Source: Rhodoglobus vestalii
GTDB lineage: Bacteria; Actinomycetota; Actinomycetes; Actinomycetales; Microbacteriaceae
NCBI RefSeq assembly: GCF_006788895.1
Contig: NZ_VFRA01000001.1
Span: 992,001 to 1,056,000 of the forward strand
Direction: 5' to 3'
Length of the DNA: 64,000 bases
The notes under the pieces were generated by a model, which had not been told where the DNA came from, ran no database searches, and saw only the letters and a program-made list of their open reading frames with translations. The stretch's first letter is position 1. Each line of letters begins with the position of its first letter. The translations under genes were made by a program, and so were the position numbers. Positions 46,121-54,969 of this stretch are shown in pieces.

Positions 46121-47851
46121 ATGACAAGCGTTCTCTCGAGCAGCCAATGGTGGCGTTCCGCCGTGATTTATCAGATCTACCCGAGGTCGTTCGCCGACTC
46201 TAATGGCGACGGTATGGGGGATCTTCTCGGCATCCGTGACAGGTTGCCCGAACTCGCCGAGCTCGGTATCGACGCCGTCTGGCTGTCGCCGTTCTACACC
46301 TCACCACAACGCGATGCTGGCTACGACGTTGCCGATTACTGCGACGTCGACCCGCTCTTCGGCACACTCGACGACTTCGACTCAATGACTGCGCGTGCGC
46401 ACGAACTCGGATTACGCGTCATCGTCGATCTCGTGCCCAACCATTCGTCCAGCGCGCACCTGTGGTTCCAAGAAGCGCTTCTCGCAGCACCGGGCAGCGA
46501 AGAACGAGCCCGCTACATGTTCCGAGACGGCCGCGGCGACAACGGAGAACTCCCACCCAATAACTGGGAATCTGTCTTCGGAGGTCGAGCGTGGACACGC
46601 ACCGAAACCACCGACGGCACCCCCGGCCAGTGGTACCTGCACCTCTTCGACAGCTCCCAACCCGATTTCGACTGGAACAACCCCTGGGTGCGACACCAGT
46701 TCGAAAATGTACTGCGCTTCTGGCTCGACCGCGGTGTTGACGGTTTCCGGGTAGATGTCGCCCACGGGATGATCAAAGCCGACGATCTGCCCGACTGGAG
46801 TCCTCCCTCCTCCGGTGGCAGCATGGGCGGGGCCGGTGCGATAGAGGCCACTGAACCTACCGACGGCGAGGCAACAGCTGACCAACTCGCGGCATCCCGA
46901 GCACCGTTCTGGGGCCAGGACGGCGTTCACGAGATTTACCGTCAGTGGCGCACAATTCTCAACAGCTACGACGGTGAGCGCATCTTGGCCGCCGAAGCCT
47001 GGGTTGACCCGCTCACTGACACGGCGAAGTGGGTGCGCCCCGACGAAATGCATCAGGCTTTCAATTTTGCGTACTTGGAGACTCCGTGGGCGGCCGGGGC
47101 CCTGCGCACTGTTATTGACGCCTCAATCAGTGCCTTCTCTGAGGTCGATGCACCCAGCACGTGGGTGCTGTCTAACCACGATGTGGTGCGGCACGCTTCA
47201 CGGCTTGCCCTCACCGCCGAGAGCCCACAGGGCCACGGCATCGGGCCGCACTCCGCCGGGCTACCCGACCGAGAGCTGGGGCTGCGCCGAGCTCGAGCAG
47301 CCACCGCACTTATGCTCGCGCTGCCAGGAAGTGCCTACATTTATCAGGGTGAAGAACTGGGCCTACCCGAGATGATCGCCCTACCCGATAACGCCCGGCA
47401 AGATCCGACCTGGTTCCGCACCAATGGCGAACGATACGGGCGCGATGGCTGCCGCGTGCCGATTCCTTGGGAGGCCGAGTCTGTCGCCTACGGCTTCAGT
47501 GCCTCTGGCGCGTCATGGTTGCCGCAACCCGCGGATTGGGCGCCGTTCGCTCGTAACGCCCAGCGCAACGTCAGCGACTCAACACTGACGATGTACACCC
47601 AGCTCCTCGCACTGCGACGCGCTCATGAGCTGGCAACGGGCGAACTTGAATGGTTGGAGACCCCCCATGCCGCCGTGCTTGCTCTGCGCAACAGCGATGT
47701 ACTGGTGTACGCCAACACAGGACATGATGCGGTGCCGCTACCTACCGGTGAGGTGCTGCTGTCGAGTGGCCCCCTCAGCGATGAGCAGCTACCAGCAGAC
47801 ACGACCGTATGGCTGCGCGCCTACCCGCTTGCTTCCGCTGGCCAGCAGTGA
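46121..47851 (+). CDS. GH13 alpha-glucosidase (oligo-1,6-glucosidase type)
   Basis: 576 aa from ATG 46121. The barrel begins AVIYQIYPRSFADSNGDGMGDLLGI. Catalytic residues are seen in DGFRVDVAHGM (nucleophile Asp), AEAWVDP (acid/base Glu) and LSNHDVVRH (third Asp); the GEELGL segment follows. It has no signal peptide, so it acts on imported malto- or isomalto-oligosaccharides or sucrose-like sugars. Paired LacI operators precede it and a LacI gene follows. The open frame extends 42 codons further upstream across the second operator. Confidence 0.93.
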   Translation: MTSVLSSSQWWRSAVIYQIYPRSFADSNGDGMGDLLGIRDRLPELAELGIDAVWLSPFYTSPQRDAGYDVADYCDVDPLFGTLDDFDSMTARAHELGLRVIVDLVPNHSSSAHLWFQEALLAAPGSEERARYMFRDGRGDNGELPPNNWESVFGGRAWTRTETTDGTPGQWYLHLFDSSQPDFDWNNPWVRHQFENVLRFWLDRGVDGFRVDVAHGMIKADDLPDWSPPSSGGSMGGAGAIEATEPTDGEATADQLAASRAPFWGQDGVHEIYRQWRTILNSYDGERILAAEAWVDPLTDTAKWVRPDEMHQAFNFAYLETPWAAGALRTVIDASISAFSEVDAPSTWVLSNHDVVRHASRLALTAESPQGHGIGPHSAGLPDRELGLRRARAATALMLALPGSAYIYQGEELGLPEMIALPDNARQDPTWFRTNGERYGRDGCRVPIPWEAESVAYGFSASGASWLPQPADWAPFARNAQRNVSDSTLTMYTQLLALRRAHELATGELEWLETPHAAVLALRNSDVLVYANTGHDAVPLPTGEVLLSSGPLSDEQLPADTTVWLRAYPLASAGQQ

Positions 47852-47935
47852 GACACACCAATGGCTATAATTGTCAATTGAGTATTCGCGGCTAACCCCA
47901 CGCGAATCTCCCCATCCACCAATGAAGGGCAGCTG

Positions 47936-48952
47936 ATGGTGAGCATCGAAGACGTCGCTCGTCGTGCTGGCGTCTCGACCGCAACCGTTTCTCGTGCTCT
48001 GAGTGGCAACGGTCGCGTGTCTGCCGCTGCTCATCAAAAAGTGACAGAAGCCGCTACTGCTCTTGACTATGTTGTGTCATCGAGCGCATCAAGTTTGGCT
48101 TCAGGGCGCACCAAAAATGTGGGGCTGATGGTGCCGTATTTGACGCGCTGGTTTTTCACCTCTGTCGTGGAAGGTGCGCAGCAAGCGCTCATGCGACACG
48201 GCTACGACGTGACGCTCTATAACCTTTCCGGGAGTGTGGCTGAACGCGAGAGCGTATTTGATGTGTTCTTGCAGCGACAGCGCATCGACGGGATCATTAC
48301 TGTTTCGCTGAAGCTCTCCGGCACCGAGGTAGAGCGTTTGCACGCGTTTGGCAAGCCAGTGGTTGGGGTGGGTGGCCCCATTGATGGCGTGCGCACTTTG
48401 ACCTTGGATGATGACGCAGTGTCGAGCATCGCTACCAGTCACCTGCTCGCACTCGGGCATACCCGCATTGCCCACATCGGCGGGTCCGAGGACTTTGACC
48501 TTGAGTTCCACATTCCCACCAATCGGCGCCACGGCTACGAGATGGCCCTGCGCAATGCGGGAATCACACCACGTCCCGAGTATTTTTCCACCGCCGATTT
48601 TACGATCGAGGGCGGCTACCACGCGGCAAAGCAGTTGCTCGGCAGCCCGCTGGAACGCCCCACCGCCATCTTTGCTTCGTCGGATGAGATGGCTATCGGC
48701 TGCATTCTTGCCGCACGCGATCTGGGTTTAGTTGTGCCGCGAGATATTTCTATCATTGGAATCGATGGCCACGAGCTCTCGGAGTTCTTTGGGCTCACCA
48801 CAGTGGCTCAGTACCCGGAAAAACAGGGTGCGCATGCCGTGAAGATTCTGATGAACTTGCTTGTTCCCGGTAAGCATCCTGAGATTCCCGAGAACACGCC
48901 CCTCGGTTATGACTTGGTGGTGCGGTCGAGCACAAGTCGCCCACCAGAGTAG
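47936..48952 (+). CDS. LacI-family transcriptional regulator
   Basis: 338 aa. The N-terminal helix-turn-helix and hinge are standard (IEDVARRAGVSTATVSRALSG, SSASSLASGRTKNVGL), followed by a periplasmic-binding-like sugar domain with IGIDGHELSEFFGLTTVAQ. It almost certainly binds the two AAGCGCTT operators in front of the glucosidase gene and responds to a sugar. Confidence 0.93.
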   Translation: MVSIEDVARRAGVSTATVSRALSGNGRVSAAAHQKVTEAATALDYVVSSSASSLASGRTKNVGLMVPYLTRWFFTSVVEGAQQALMRHGYDVTLYNLSGSVAERESVFDVFLQRQRIDGIITVSLKLSGTEVERLHAFGKPVVGVGGPIDGVRTLTLDDDAVSSIATSHLLALGHTRIAHIGGSEDFDLEFHIPTNRRHGYEMALRNAGITPRPEYFSTADFTIEGGYHAAKQLLGSPLERPTAIFASSDEMAIGCILAARDLGLVVPRDISIIGIDGHELSEFFGLTTVAQYPEKQGAHAVKILMNLLVPGKHPEIPENTPLGYDLVVRSSTSRPPE

Positions 48953-48965
48953 TTGGTTGGCTCGC

Positions 48966-49574
48966 TTAGCGCCGAGGCTCAACAAGACGCCGCGCTGCTG
49001 CACGCACTGACTCGGCTCGCGTAGCGTCGTCTTCGGCGAACTCGGCGGATCCCAGTGATCGCAGTTCTGCCGGCGCTCGCTCCCAATTGCTGGCGACAGC
49101 AAGCAGCAGGGCAAGCAGTTCCTCTGGTTTCCATGTGGCATCCACGATGCCGCGCTCTTGAGCATCACGGATGACGGCAAGCTTGTGCCGGTATCCCTCC
49201 ACCCGAGCTTGCGAAAAAGCGCCAAGTTTTTCGACATCGTGCAGCCACGCCCACATGGTGACGCGCTGGGCAGCCTCTTCTGACACAAAGTAGGTGTGCA
49301 GTCGCACCGTGTATTCGACGAGGTCGGCATCAATGGGCACAGCACGGGCAAGTTGGTCGAGGCCCGTTTGCATCACGTGATCGAAGAGCGCGTCCTTGTC
49401 ACCAAACCAAGCGTAGATGCGCTCCTTGCTCGCTTTCGCTGTCTGGGCGATGCGATTGATGCGCGCGCCGGCCACGCCGTACTCAGCGAATTCGGCGGCG
49501 GCGGCCGCAAGAACTCGCTGTTTTGTTTCCCGGCCACGGAGCTGATCCCGCGGCGTTTCTGTTGAAACCACCAA
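48966..49574 (-). CDS. TetR-family regulator
   Basis: 202 aa. The helix-turn-helix covers residues 14-60 (KQRVLAAAAAEFAEYGVAGARINRIAQTAKASKERIYAWFGDKDAL). The rest is the ligand and dimer domain. Start GTG/ATG at 49574. It is divergent from the DJ-1-like gene, with AACCNNTTGGTT palindromes between them, so it probably represses both itself and that operon. Confidence 0.92.
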   Translation of the reverse strand: MVVSTETPRDQLRGRETKQRVLAAAAAEFAEYGVAGARINRIAQTAKASKERIYAWFGDKDALFDHVMQTGLDQLARAVPIDADLVEYTVRLHTYFVSEEAAQRVTMWAWLHDVEKLGAFSQARVEGYRHKLAVIRDAQERGIVDATWKPEELLALLLAVASNWERAPAELRSLGSAEFAEDDATRAESVRAAARRLVEPRR

Positions 49575-49588
49575 ACACCTCCAAATCG

Positions 49589-49663
49589 AACCGGTTGGTT
49601 TGACTTAGCCTACACGCCGACATAGTGTCGAACCAATTGGTTTGGTAAAGAGCCAATCGGTTT
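49589..49663. promoter_or_regulatory. TetR operator cluster
   Basis: AACCGGTTGGTT (49589-49600) and AACCAATTGGTT (49631-49642) share the palindromic pattern AACCNNTTGGTT. A third related element, CCAATCGGTTTGGTT, lies at about 49653-49667. They fill the divergent promoter region between tetR and the DJ-1-like gene. Confidence 0.7.
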
Positions 49664-49677
49664 GGTTAGGAGTTGTA

Positions 49678-50382
49678 ATGACAAACGTACTCATGGTTCT
49701 TTCGGCAGCATCGCACTGGACTCTCGCCGACGGCACTCAGCACCCCACTGGTGTCTGGGCTGAAGAATTTCTTGAGCCGCACCGCATCTTCACCGAAGCC
49801 GGCTGGAAGATTCAGCTCGCGAGCCCCGGCGGAAGCGCGCCAACGTTCGACCCCACAAGCCTGAGCGAGGCGGGTGCGGGTTCGGCCGAACGTGTCCACG
49901 AATTTGAGCAACGCATCAGCGCTCTCGACTCGGTGTTGCAACATCCGCTGCGGTTGGATGCCGTCAACATCGGTGACTACGACGTGATCTTCTACCCTGG
50001 CGGACACGCCCCCATGGAAGACCTCGCCGTCGACGAAGACTCCGGTCAGCTCATCGTTGAGGCCGTGAAGTCGAACACCACACTCGGGGTGCTCTGCCAC
50101 GCCCCGGCCGCGCTGCTGGCAGCTCATGACAGGTCGAATGGCGAGTGGGTTCTCAAAGGCCGCAAAATGACCGGCTTTGCCAACAGCGAGGAACACATTG
50201 GCGGACTCGCCGATAAGGCCAAGTGGCTTGTAGAAACTCGTCTTGTCGATCTTGGTGCCGACTACTCCCAGGCCGCAGAGCCCTTCGCCCCCTACGTTGT
50301 GGTCGACGGCGAGCTATACACCGGGCAGAACCCTGCATCATCTGTCGCCGTTGCCGAGCGCATCGTCGCCGACAAGTCGTAG
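49678..50382 (+). CDS. DJ-1/PfpI-superfamily protein (Hsp31-like)
   Basis: 234 aa from ATG 49678 behind TTAGGAG. It shows the class I glutamine amidotransferase-like fold with the nucleophile elbow GVLCHAPAALL (Cys then His), the acidic residue in EEFLEPHRIFTEAG, and FYPGGHAPMEDL. Hsp31-type members act as glutathione-independent glyoxalases on methylglyoxal or as holdases. TetR control and the adjacent enal-type reductase suggest a response to reactive electrophiles. Confidence 0.88.
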   Translation: MTNVLMVLSAASHWTLADGTQHPTGVWAEEFLEPHRIFTEAGWKIQLASPGGSAPTFDPTSLSEAGAGSAERVHEFEQRISALDSVLQHPLRLDAVNIGDYDVIFYPGGHAPMEDLAVDEDSGQLIVEAVKSNTTLGVLCHAPAALLAAHDRSNGEWVLKGRKMTGFANSEEHIGGLADKAKWLVETRLVDLGADYSQAAEPFAPYVVVDGELYTGQNPASSVAVAERIVADKS

Positions 50383-50435
50383 CGACAGCAGGCTAGCGCC
50401 TTTCACCACTTTTCATTAGCATCACGGAGGTCTTC

Positions 50436-51443
50436 ATGAGCACCACGACCAGCACCCAATGGCAACTCATCGCTCGTCCCACCGGGGAGCCCACGCGCGA
50501 TAACGTCTCCCCTGTTCAGGTGGAGCTGCCAGAACTCACCACGGGCGAAGTGCGCGTTCGCAACACGTTCCTTTCGGTTGATCCCTACATGCGCGGGCGC
50601 ATGAATGAGGGCCGTTCGTACGTTGCCCCGTATGCACTCAACGAAACGATGGGTGGTGCGGCAGTCGGTGAAGTCATCGAGTCGAACGCTGAGTCACTGT
50701 CGGTTGGCACGCTCGTGCAGCATCAACTGGGGTGGCGCGACATCTCACAGGGCCCCGCCGACCAGTTCACGGCACTGCCAAACGTTCCGGGCGTCTCCCC
50801 TTCGCTGTTTCTCAGCGTTCTTGGCATTACAGGAATCACGGCCTGGACTGGCCTCACCCAGATCGCCGAGCTCAAGCACGGCGACACCGTCTTCGTTTCG
50901 GGCGCCGCTGGCGGCGTCGGCACCATGGTCGGTCAGATCGCACGCCTCCTCGGTGCATCCCGCGTCGTCGGCAGTGCCGGCACCGCCGAGAAGGTTGAAC
51001 TGCTCACCAGCAAGTACGGCTATGACGCAGCATTCAACTACCGTGATGGGGATGTCGCTGGCCAGCTGAGAAAAGCGGCACCCGATGGCATCGATGTTTA
51101 CTTCGATAACGTCGGTGGCGAACACCTCTCGGCGGCACTTGGAGCGTTCAATGACGGCGGTCGCGCAGCGATCTGTGGCGCAATTTCGCTCTATAACGCT
51201 ACGGCTGACACCGGCATCCAGAACAGCTCAAACATTGTGACCCGTGGGCTCACCCTCAAGGGGTTCACAATGCCAAGCTACTTTCATCTCGCACCCCAGT
51301 TCGCTGAGGCAATGCGCGGCTGGCTCAGTGACGGCAAGATCGCGTACGACGAAACCATCACTGACGGCATCGACAACGCTTTCGATGCTTTCACCGGCAT
51401 GATGAATGGGGCCAACGTCGGCAAGGCAATCGTTCGCCTGTAG
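50436..51443 (+). CDS. NADP-dependent oxidoreductase (CurA/PTGR-like)
   Basis: 335 aa medium-chain reductase without zinc ligands. Family marks are FLSVDPYMRGRMNEGRSYV and the NADP site VSGAAGGVGTMVGQIARLLG, then YFDNVGGEHL. Relatives reduce double bonds of enones such as curcumin or leukotriene-like substrates. It follows the DJ-1-like gene by 53 bp, with ACGGAGG before the ATG, as the second gene of the TetR-controlled unit. Confidence 0.9.
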   Translation: MSTTTSTQWQLIARPTGEPTRDNVSPVQVELPELTTGEVRVRNTFLSVDPYMRGRMNEGRSYVAPYALNETMGGAAVGEVIESNAESLSVGTLVQHQLGWRDISQGPADQFTALPNVPGVSPSLFLSVLGITGITAWTGLTQIAELKHGDTVFVSGAAGGVGTMVGQIARLLGASRVVGSAGTAEKVELLTSKYGYDAAFNYRDGDVAGQLRKAAPDGIDVYFDNVGGEHLSAALGAFNDGGRAAICGAISLYNATADTGIQNSSNIVTRGLTLKGFTMPSYFHLAPQFAEAMRGWLSDGKIAYDETITDGIDNAFDAFTGMMNGANVGKAIVRL

Positions 51444-51487
51444 TGTCAGCTCAAGCTCAACGGTAGTGTCAGCTCAAGCTTAACTGG
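51441..51487. repeat. Tandem 23-bp duplication at a convergent gene end
   Basis: TAGTGTCAGCTCAAGCTCAACGG (51441-51463) is repeated almost exactly at 51464-51487. The first copy contains the stop codon of the oxidoreductase gene and the second contains the stop codon of the heliorhodopsin gene on the other strand. Confidence 0.9.
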
Positions 51488-52283
51488 CGATTGCGGGGAT
51501 GATCGCACCCGAGAACACTTGCCAGGCGAGTGCTGTCTTGGCGACCAAGCTCAACGTGATGTAGGTGCGCTCGCCCTGCAGGTAGCTCTTCCACTTGCCG
51601 ATCTGCTTGTACTGGAGCCACTGGTTGATCGCGAAGGTGTTGAAGAACACAAACAGCGAAATGACGATACCGACGACGAAGCTGGGAGCAGCAACCTCGT
51701 TTTCGCTTCCGGGGCGCAAGAAGTAGATGAGGATCAGGATCCACGGCACGATTCCTACCATGGAGCCAAAGATGAAGGGCAGCAGCCCCCCTGATCCGGG
51801 CTGCTCGTACTTCTCTTGGAGTGCCCCGAAGAGGATCATTGCAGCATTTACGGCAAACACGGCGAACAGTGCGGCGATGTCGGTCACGCCGTTGATGGCC
51901 AGGATGAGCCAGATCATGATCGATGAGCTCAGTGAGTACTCTGTCCAGCGGAAGTAGTTGCGGCTCTGCAGCAGACCATTCTTGTAGCGGCCGAAAAATA
52001 GTGGGCTCGAGATGAGGAAATGGAAGAGCGCGCTGAGCGCAAGGAATACGACAACCCCGATACCGATGTTGATTTCAAAGACCGTCACTCGCTCGGGTGG
52101 GATCGGTACGCCGGGAGGGCCAGCCAAATAGTCTGCCGTCACCGCAAACATGACTTGCGTGCTGAGCGTGGTGAGTACAACCGCGAAACCAATGGCCTGC
52201 AGGAGGTGCAGAATGCCTGCGACGACGTTGTAGGTGCGCAGTCGATCTACCTGCTGCTCGGGAGAATAGACCTTCTTTGCCAT
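51480..52283 (-). CDS. Heliorhodopsin
   Basis: 267 aa with seven hydrophobic segments. The retinal-binding lysine is K249 in SLVAKTALAWQVFSGAI, and the counterion glutamate is E115 in FRWTEYSLSSSIMIW. Histidines H26 (ILHLLQA) and H88 (LFHFLI) match the conserved intramembrane pair of heliorhodopsins. The family is a light-sensing rhodopsin group with inverted membrane topology and no established pumping function. Start ATG 52283 follows AAGGGAAA. It ends convergent to the TetR-controlled operon. Nearby retinal synthesis genes are dead, so retinal must come from elsewhere. Confidence 0.95.
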   Translation of the reverse strand: MAKKVYSPEQQVDRLRTYNVVAGILHLLQAIGFAVVLTTLSTQVMFAVTADYLAGPPGVPIPPERVTVFEINIGIGVVVFLALSALFHFLISSPLFFGRYKNGLLQSRNYFRWTEYSLSSSIMIWLILAINGVTDIAALFAVFAVNAAMILFGALQEKYEQPGSGGLLPFIFGSMVGIVPWILILIYFLRPGSENEVAAPSFVVGIVISLFVFFNTFAINQWLQYKQIGKWKSYLQGERTYITLSLVAKTALAWQVFSGAIIPAIAS

Positions 52284-52386
52284 GGATGTTTCCCTTCAAC
52301 GGTGTGGATACCAAGCTAGCACTATCTGCAACAGAGACCACGGCGCACCCACCCATAATGGGGTGGGGTCTGCGGCAGCTGTGTGG

Positions 52387-52950
52387 CTACCGAATATTGC
52401 CGGCAACAAATCCTAAAGAGTCGCCATCGTGTGCCATTTTCTGAAACCCTAGACGCTCGGCAAGAACGATTGACGCGGCGTTGGGGGCTTCAATTACCGC
52501 CACTAGGAACTGGATCTGCACCTGTTCGAACGCAAAATTCATCATTGCCGACGTAGCCTCGGCGGCAAACCCGTGACCGTAGTGCTCTGGGTGCAGGATC
52601 CAGCTGATTTCAGCTGTGCGACTCGTTGAGACGATCGAGCGCAGATGAAGCCCAACGTCTCCGATGAGTTGGCCATCATGTTCAATGGCTAACGCCAAAA
52701 AGTCATTCGCCTGTTTCAACACCACGTGTCTTGTGCGTTCTTTTAGATGGATGCGCGACTGAGCGGCATCTCGTTCGGGCCAGGACGTATATGCCAGGAC
52801 GTCGGGGGACGACTGGATCTCGTACCAGCGTGCAGCGTCGGCTATTCGGTGGGGCCGCAACACGAGACGCTCGGTGTGAAGCGTCGGAGCCTGCACCGTG
52901 TGCTTGAGAGATGAGCCCCGCAAGAACCGCGGGCGGAGGCTTGATCTCAT
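52387..52950 (-). CDS. GNAT acetyltransferase, RimJ/RimL type
   Basis: 187 aa. It opens LHTERLVLRPHRIADAARWYEIQSSPDVLAYTSWP, typical of the RimJ/RimL group, and has ISWILHPEHYGHGFAAEATSAMMNFAF with the acetyl-CoA loop, then APNAASIVLAERLGFQ. It acetylates an amine, perhaps a protein N-terminus or a drug. Stands just left of the mobile-element region. Confidence 0.88.
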   Translation of the reverse strand: MRSSLRPRFLRGSSLKHTVQAPTLHTERLVLRPHRIADAARWYEIQSSPDVLAYTSWPERDAAQSRIHLKERTRHVVLKQANDFLALAIEHDGQLIGDVGLHLRSIVSTSRTAEISWILHPEHYGHGFAAEATSAMMNFAFEQVQIQFLVAVIEAPNAASIVLAERLGFQKMAHDGDSLGFVAGNIR

Positions 52951-53001
52951 CGGCTAGTCACACCCTCCTGCGCGAGGCAAAGTTGAGAATTGCGAACCAC
53001 A

Positions 53002-53083
53002 AGTTGTGGCGGTTTCATTCGATTGAAAAAGTCCTGATCAGGAACCGCAGTTTGTGAAAGCGCGGAAACTGATTCTAGGCTAA
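53002..53083 (+). repeat. Direct repeat copy A (82 bp), transposable-element end
   Basis: This stretch matches 55744-55825 at about 72 of 82 positions, in the same orientation, including GAAAAAGTCCTGATCAGGAA and GAAAGCGCGGAAAC. Copy B directly follows a transposase relic, so both are probably remains of the end of the same type of element. Confidence 0.85.
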
Positions 53084-53260
53084 GCGGCGGGGACTGCTGA
53101 AGGTTTGGTTGATTCGGTTCCTTTTGCCGCCAGTGTGACGGCGTCTTCCATTATGGTCTCAAACTCGACTGGGGTGGGCTGGCCGCGGTGGGTGATGGCC
53201 CTCTCACGCGCGTCAACGGCTAGACGTGCCTTCATCCGGGAGCCGATCGAGTAGCCAACG
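53080..53260 (-). pseudogene. IS3-family transposase C-terminal remnant
   Basis: The minus strand reads VGYSIGSRMKARLAVDAR, joined to TPVEFETIMEDAVTLAAKGT and a stop at 53080-53082. In IS3 OrfB proteins GYSIDSRMK-type and TPVEFETI-type segments are about 70 residues apart, so an internal deletion has fused them. Confidence 0.75.
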
Positions 53261-53368
53261 CAACACCTTCCCTCACGGAGGTTTGTCGTGACGGTTTCTA
53301 TCGACCGTATCGAATGTGCTCATCCACTTCGGTTGTGCGGCAGCAGCACCCGTTACCGAAAACTGGCC

Positions 53369-54592
53369 CTACCCTGCCTGCTCATCATCTCCCCCTGCGC
53401 GCACGCGGGTGATGGTTTCCCACGCCGCCGTCGCCACCAGAATCGCGGTCATCACGGCGAAGAGCACGAACGGCGTCATCCCCGCGGATGCCGCGAAGGT
53501 AACGACCATGAGCGCGGCGCCCACGATGTGCGACAAGAGCATTTCGCGCACAACGATCCAGCGGAACACGGTGAGTCCGACGAGGCAGAGCAATGGTCCA
53601 CCGGCGATCACGATTGCGGTCGAGATTTTCATTGCGTCATCCGGATGCCCGAGGACCTCTTTGTCTGCCACCGAACCGAGCACAATCCCCGCAATAATAA
53701 TGGCGTGAGTGTAGGTGTACGCGCGACTCCCAATTCGACCCGGCTTGTCGGCACGAGCGATCGCTTTTGCCCCTGCACGCTCAGCGTGGTCGAAATAGAG
53801 CCACCACAGGGTCACCGCGTTGACGAATGCGAGCAGGACAGAGGCGACGCCGACGACGGAAGACTCTTGGGCAACGAACGCAAAGCCGGTAACGAGAAAC
53901 GATTCCCCAAGCGCGATGATGACGAACAGGGCGCTGCGTTGGGCGATGTGCGGACCGGAGATATTCCAGTCTTCGACCCGCGCCGAACCTCGGCCGGGAA
54001 GCCTGAATCCCACCGCTCCCGACAGGTATTCGATCCCGAGCGCGATGAGCCAGAACCAGATGCGAAATTCGATCGACACGAGTCCGCCGAGAATCCAAAA
54101 GACACCCGACGCAGCAAGCCAAAGGAGGACGCCGACGAAATCGCGGGACAGGTCGCGATCATGGCGGGCTACGGCGGCGATCATGAATACTGTGCGGCCG
54201 ATCTGGAGCACGACGTACGCGATCGCGAAGGTCAGACCACGATCGCCGAATGATTCAAAGATTGAGACGCTCATGATGAGTCCGACGAGCGCGAGCCCGA
54301 TGACCGCGGCACGCACTGGAAGACGTGCCGGGTCAAGCCAATTAGTTACCCATGTTGTGTAAACCCAAACCCACCAGAGAGCGAGCACGAGCACTGCGGA
54401 CTGAAGGGCACCGGTTGGTGACTGGTTCTCGTAGAGGTAGCGCGATAACTGGGTGAGAGCAAACACGAAAATGAGGTCGAACAGCAGCTCAATGTGCGTG
54501 ACCCGCACGCTTCGCTCGCCACCATCCGGTCGGAGCAGGTTGCGGCGTATCCCGAAAGGGGGCAGTCGGGGTGCCTTCGGCGTTGTGTTCAC
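53369..54592 (-). CDS. Low temperature requirement protein A (LtrA) family
   Basis: About 407 aa, with GTG 54592 or the upstream ATG 54613 as start. The family opening VTHIELLFDLIFVFALTQLSRYL is clear, followed by about ten helices and GPHIAQRSALFVIIALGESFLVTG. LtrA proteins are membrane proteins of unknown activity, named for a Listeria mutant failing to grow in the cold. The gene lies between the two 82-bp direct repeats, so it may have moved as cargo. Confidence 0.9.
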   Translation of the reverse strand: MNTTPKAPRLPPFGIRRNLLRPDGGERSVRVTHIELLFDLIFVFALTQLSRYLYENQSPTGALQSAVLVLALWWVWVYTTWVTNWLDPARLPVRAAVIGLALVGLIMSVSIFESFGDRGLTFAIAYVVLQIGRTVFMIAAVARHDRDLSRDFVGVLLWLAASGVFWILGGLVSIEFRIWFWLIALGIEYLSGAVGFRLPGRGSARVEDWNISGPHIAQRSALFVIIALGESFLVTGFAFVAQESSVVGVASVLLAFVNAVTLWWLYFDHAERAGAKAIARADKPGRIGSRAYTYTHAIIIAGIVLGSVADKEVLGHPDDAMKISTAIVIAGGPLLCLVGLTVFRWIVVREMLLSHIVGAALMVVTFAASAGMTPFVLFAVMTAILVATAAWETITRVRAGGDDEQAG

Positions 54593-54752
54593 TGCTCCAT
54601 TCTGCCGTAGCATCCGGGCTGCGCGACAGTGATCATTTTCGTGTTGCTGGTGTGGTGTCGACGGTAAAGCTTTGGGTGATGGCGGCTGTCAACACGTTGT
54701 GGCCTTTAACGTGATGTTCAACCGCCCGCAGGACCAATGCTGGTCCGCGGTC

Positions 54753-54896
54753 TTAAGTGAAGAGGCTCACACCGCCTGGACCAACCAGCAGTCCCACGAC
54801 GATGAGAACAATACCCCAGAGGATCTGGCGGCGAAAGAGTGCGAAAATGCCAGAAATAACGAGGATTGCCGCGATGATCCAGAGAAGTGTTGCCAT
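54753..54896 (-). CDS. Small membrane protein, 47 aa, ending GPGGVSLFT
   Basis: ATG 54896 follows GGGAGCAACACC. The peptide has two hydrophobic helices (LLWIIAAILVISGIFALF and LWGIVLIVVGLLVGPGG) separated by RRQI. Short proteins with this two-helix layout and GPGG end are common in actinobacteria, without known function. It was too short for a standard ORF cutoff. Confidence 0.75.
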   Translation of the reverse strand: MATLLWIIAAILVISGIFALFRRQILWGIVLIVVGLLVGPGGVSLFT

Positions 54897-54969
54897 GGTG
54901 TTGCTCCCTTTCGTTAAGCTCCGACGGCCTTACGCCTAGAGCCAGGTCGAGTCTGTTGGATAAACCGTA

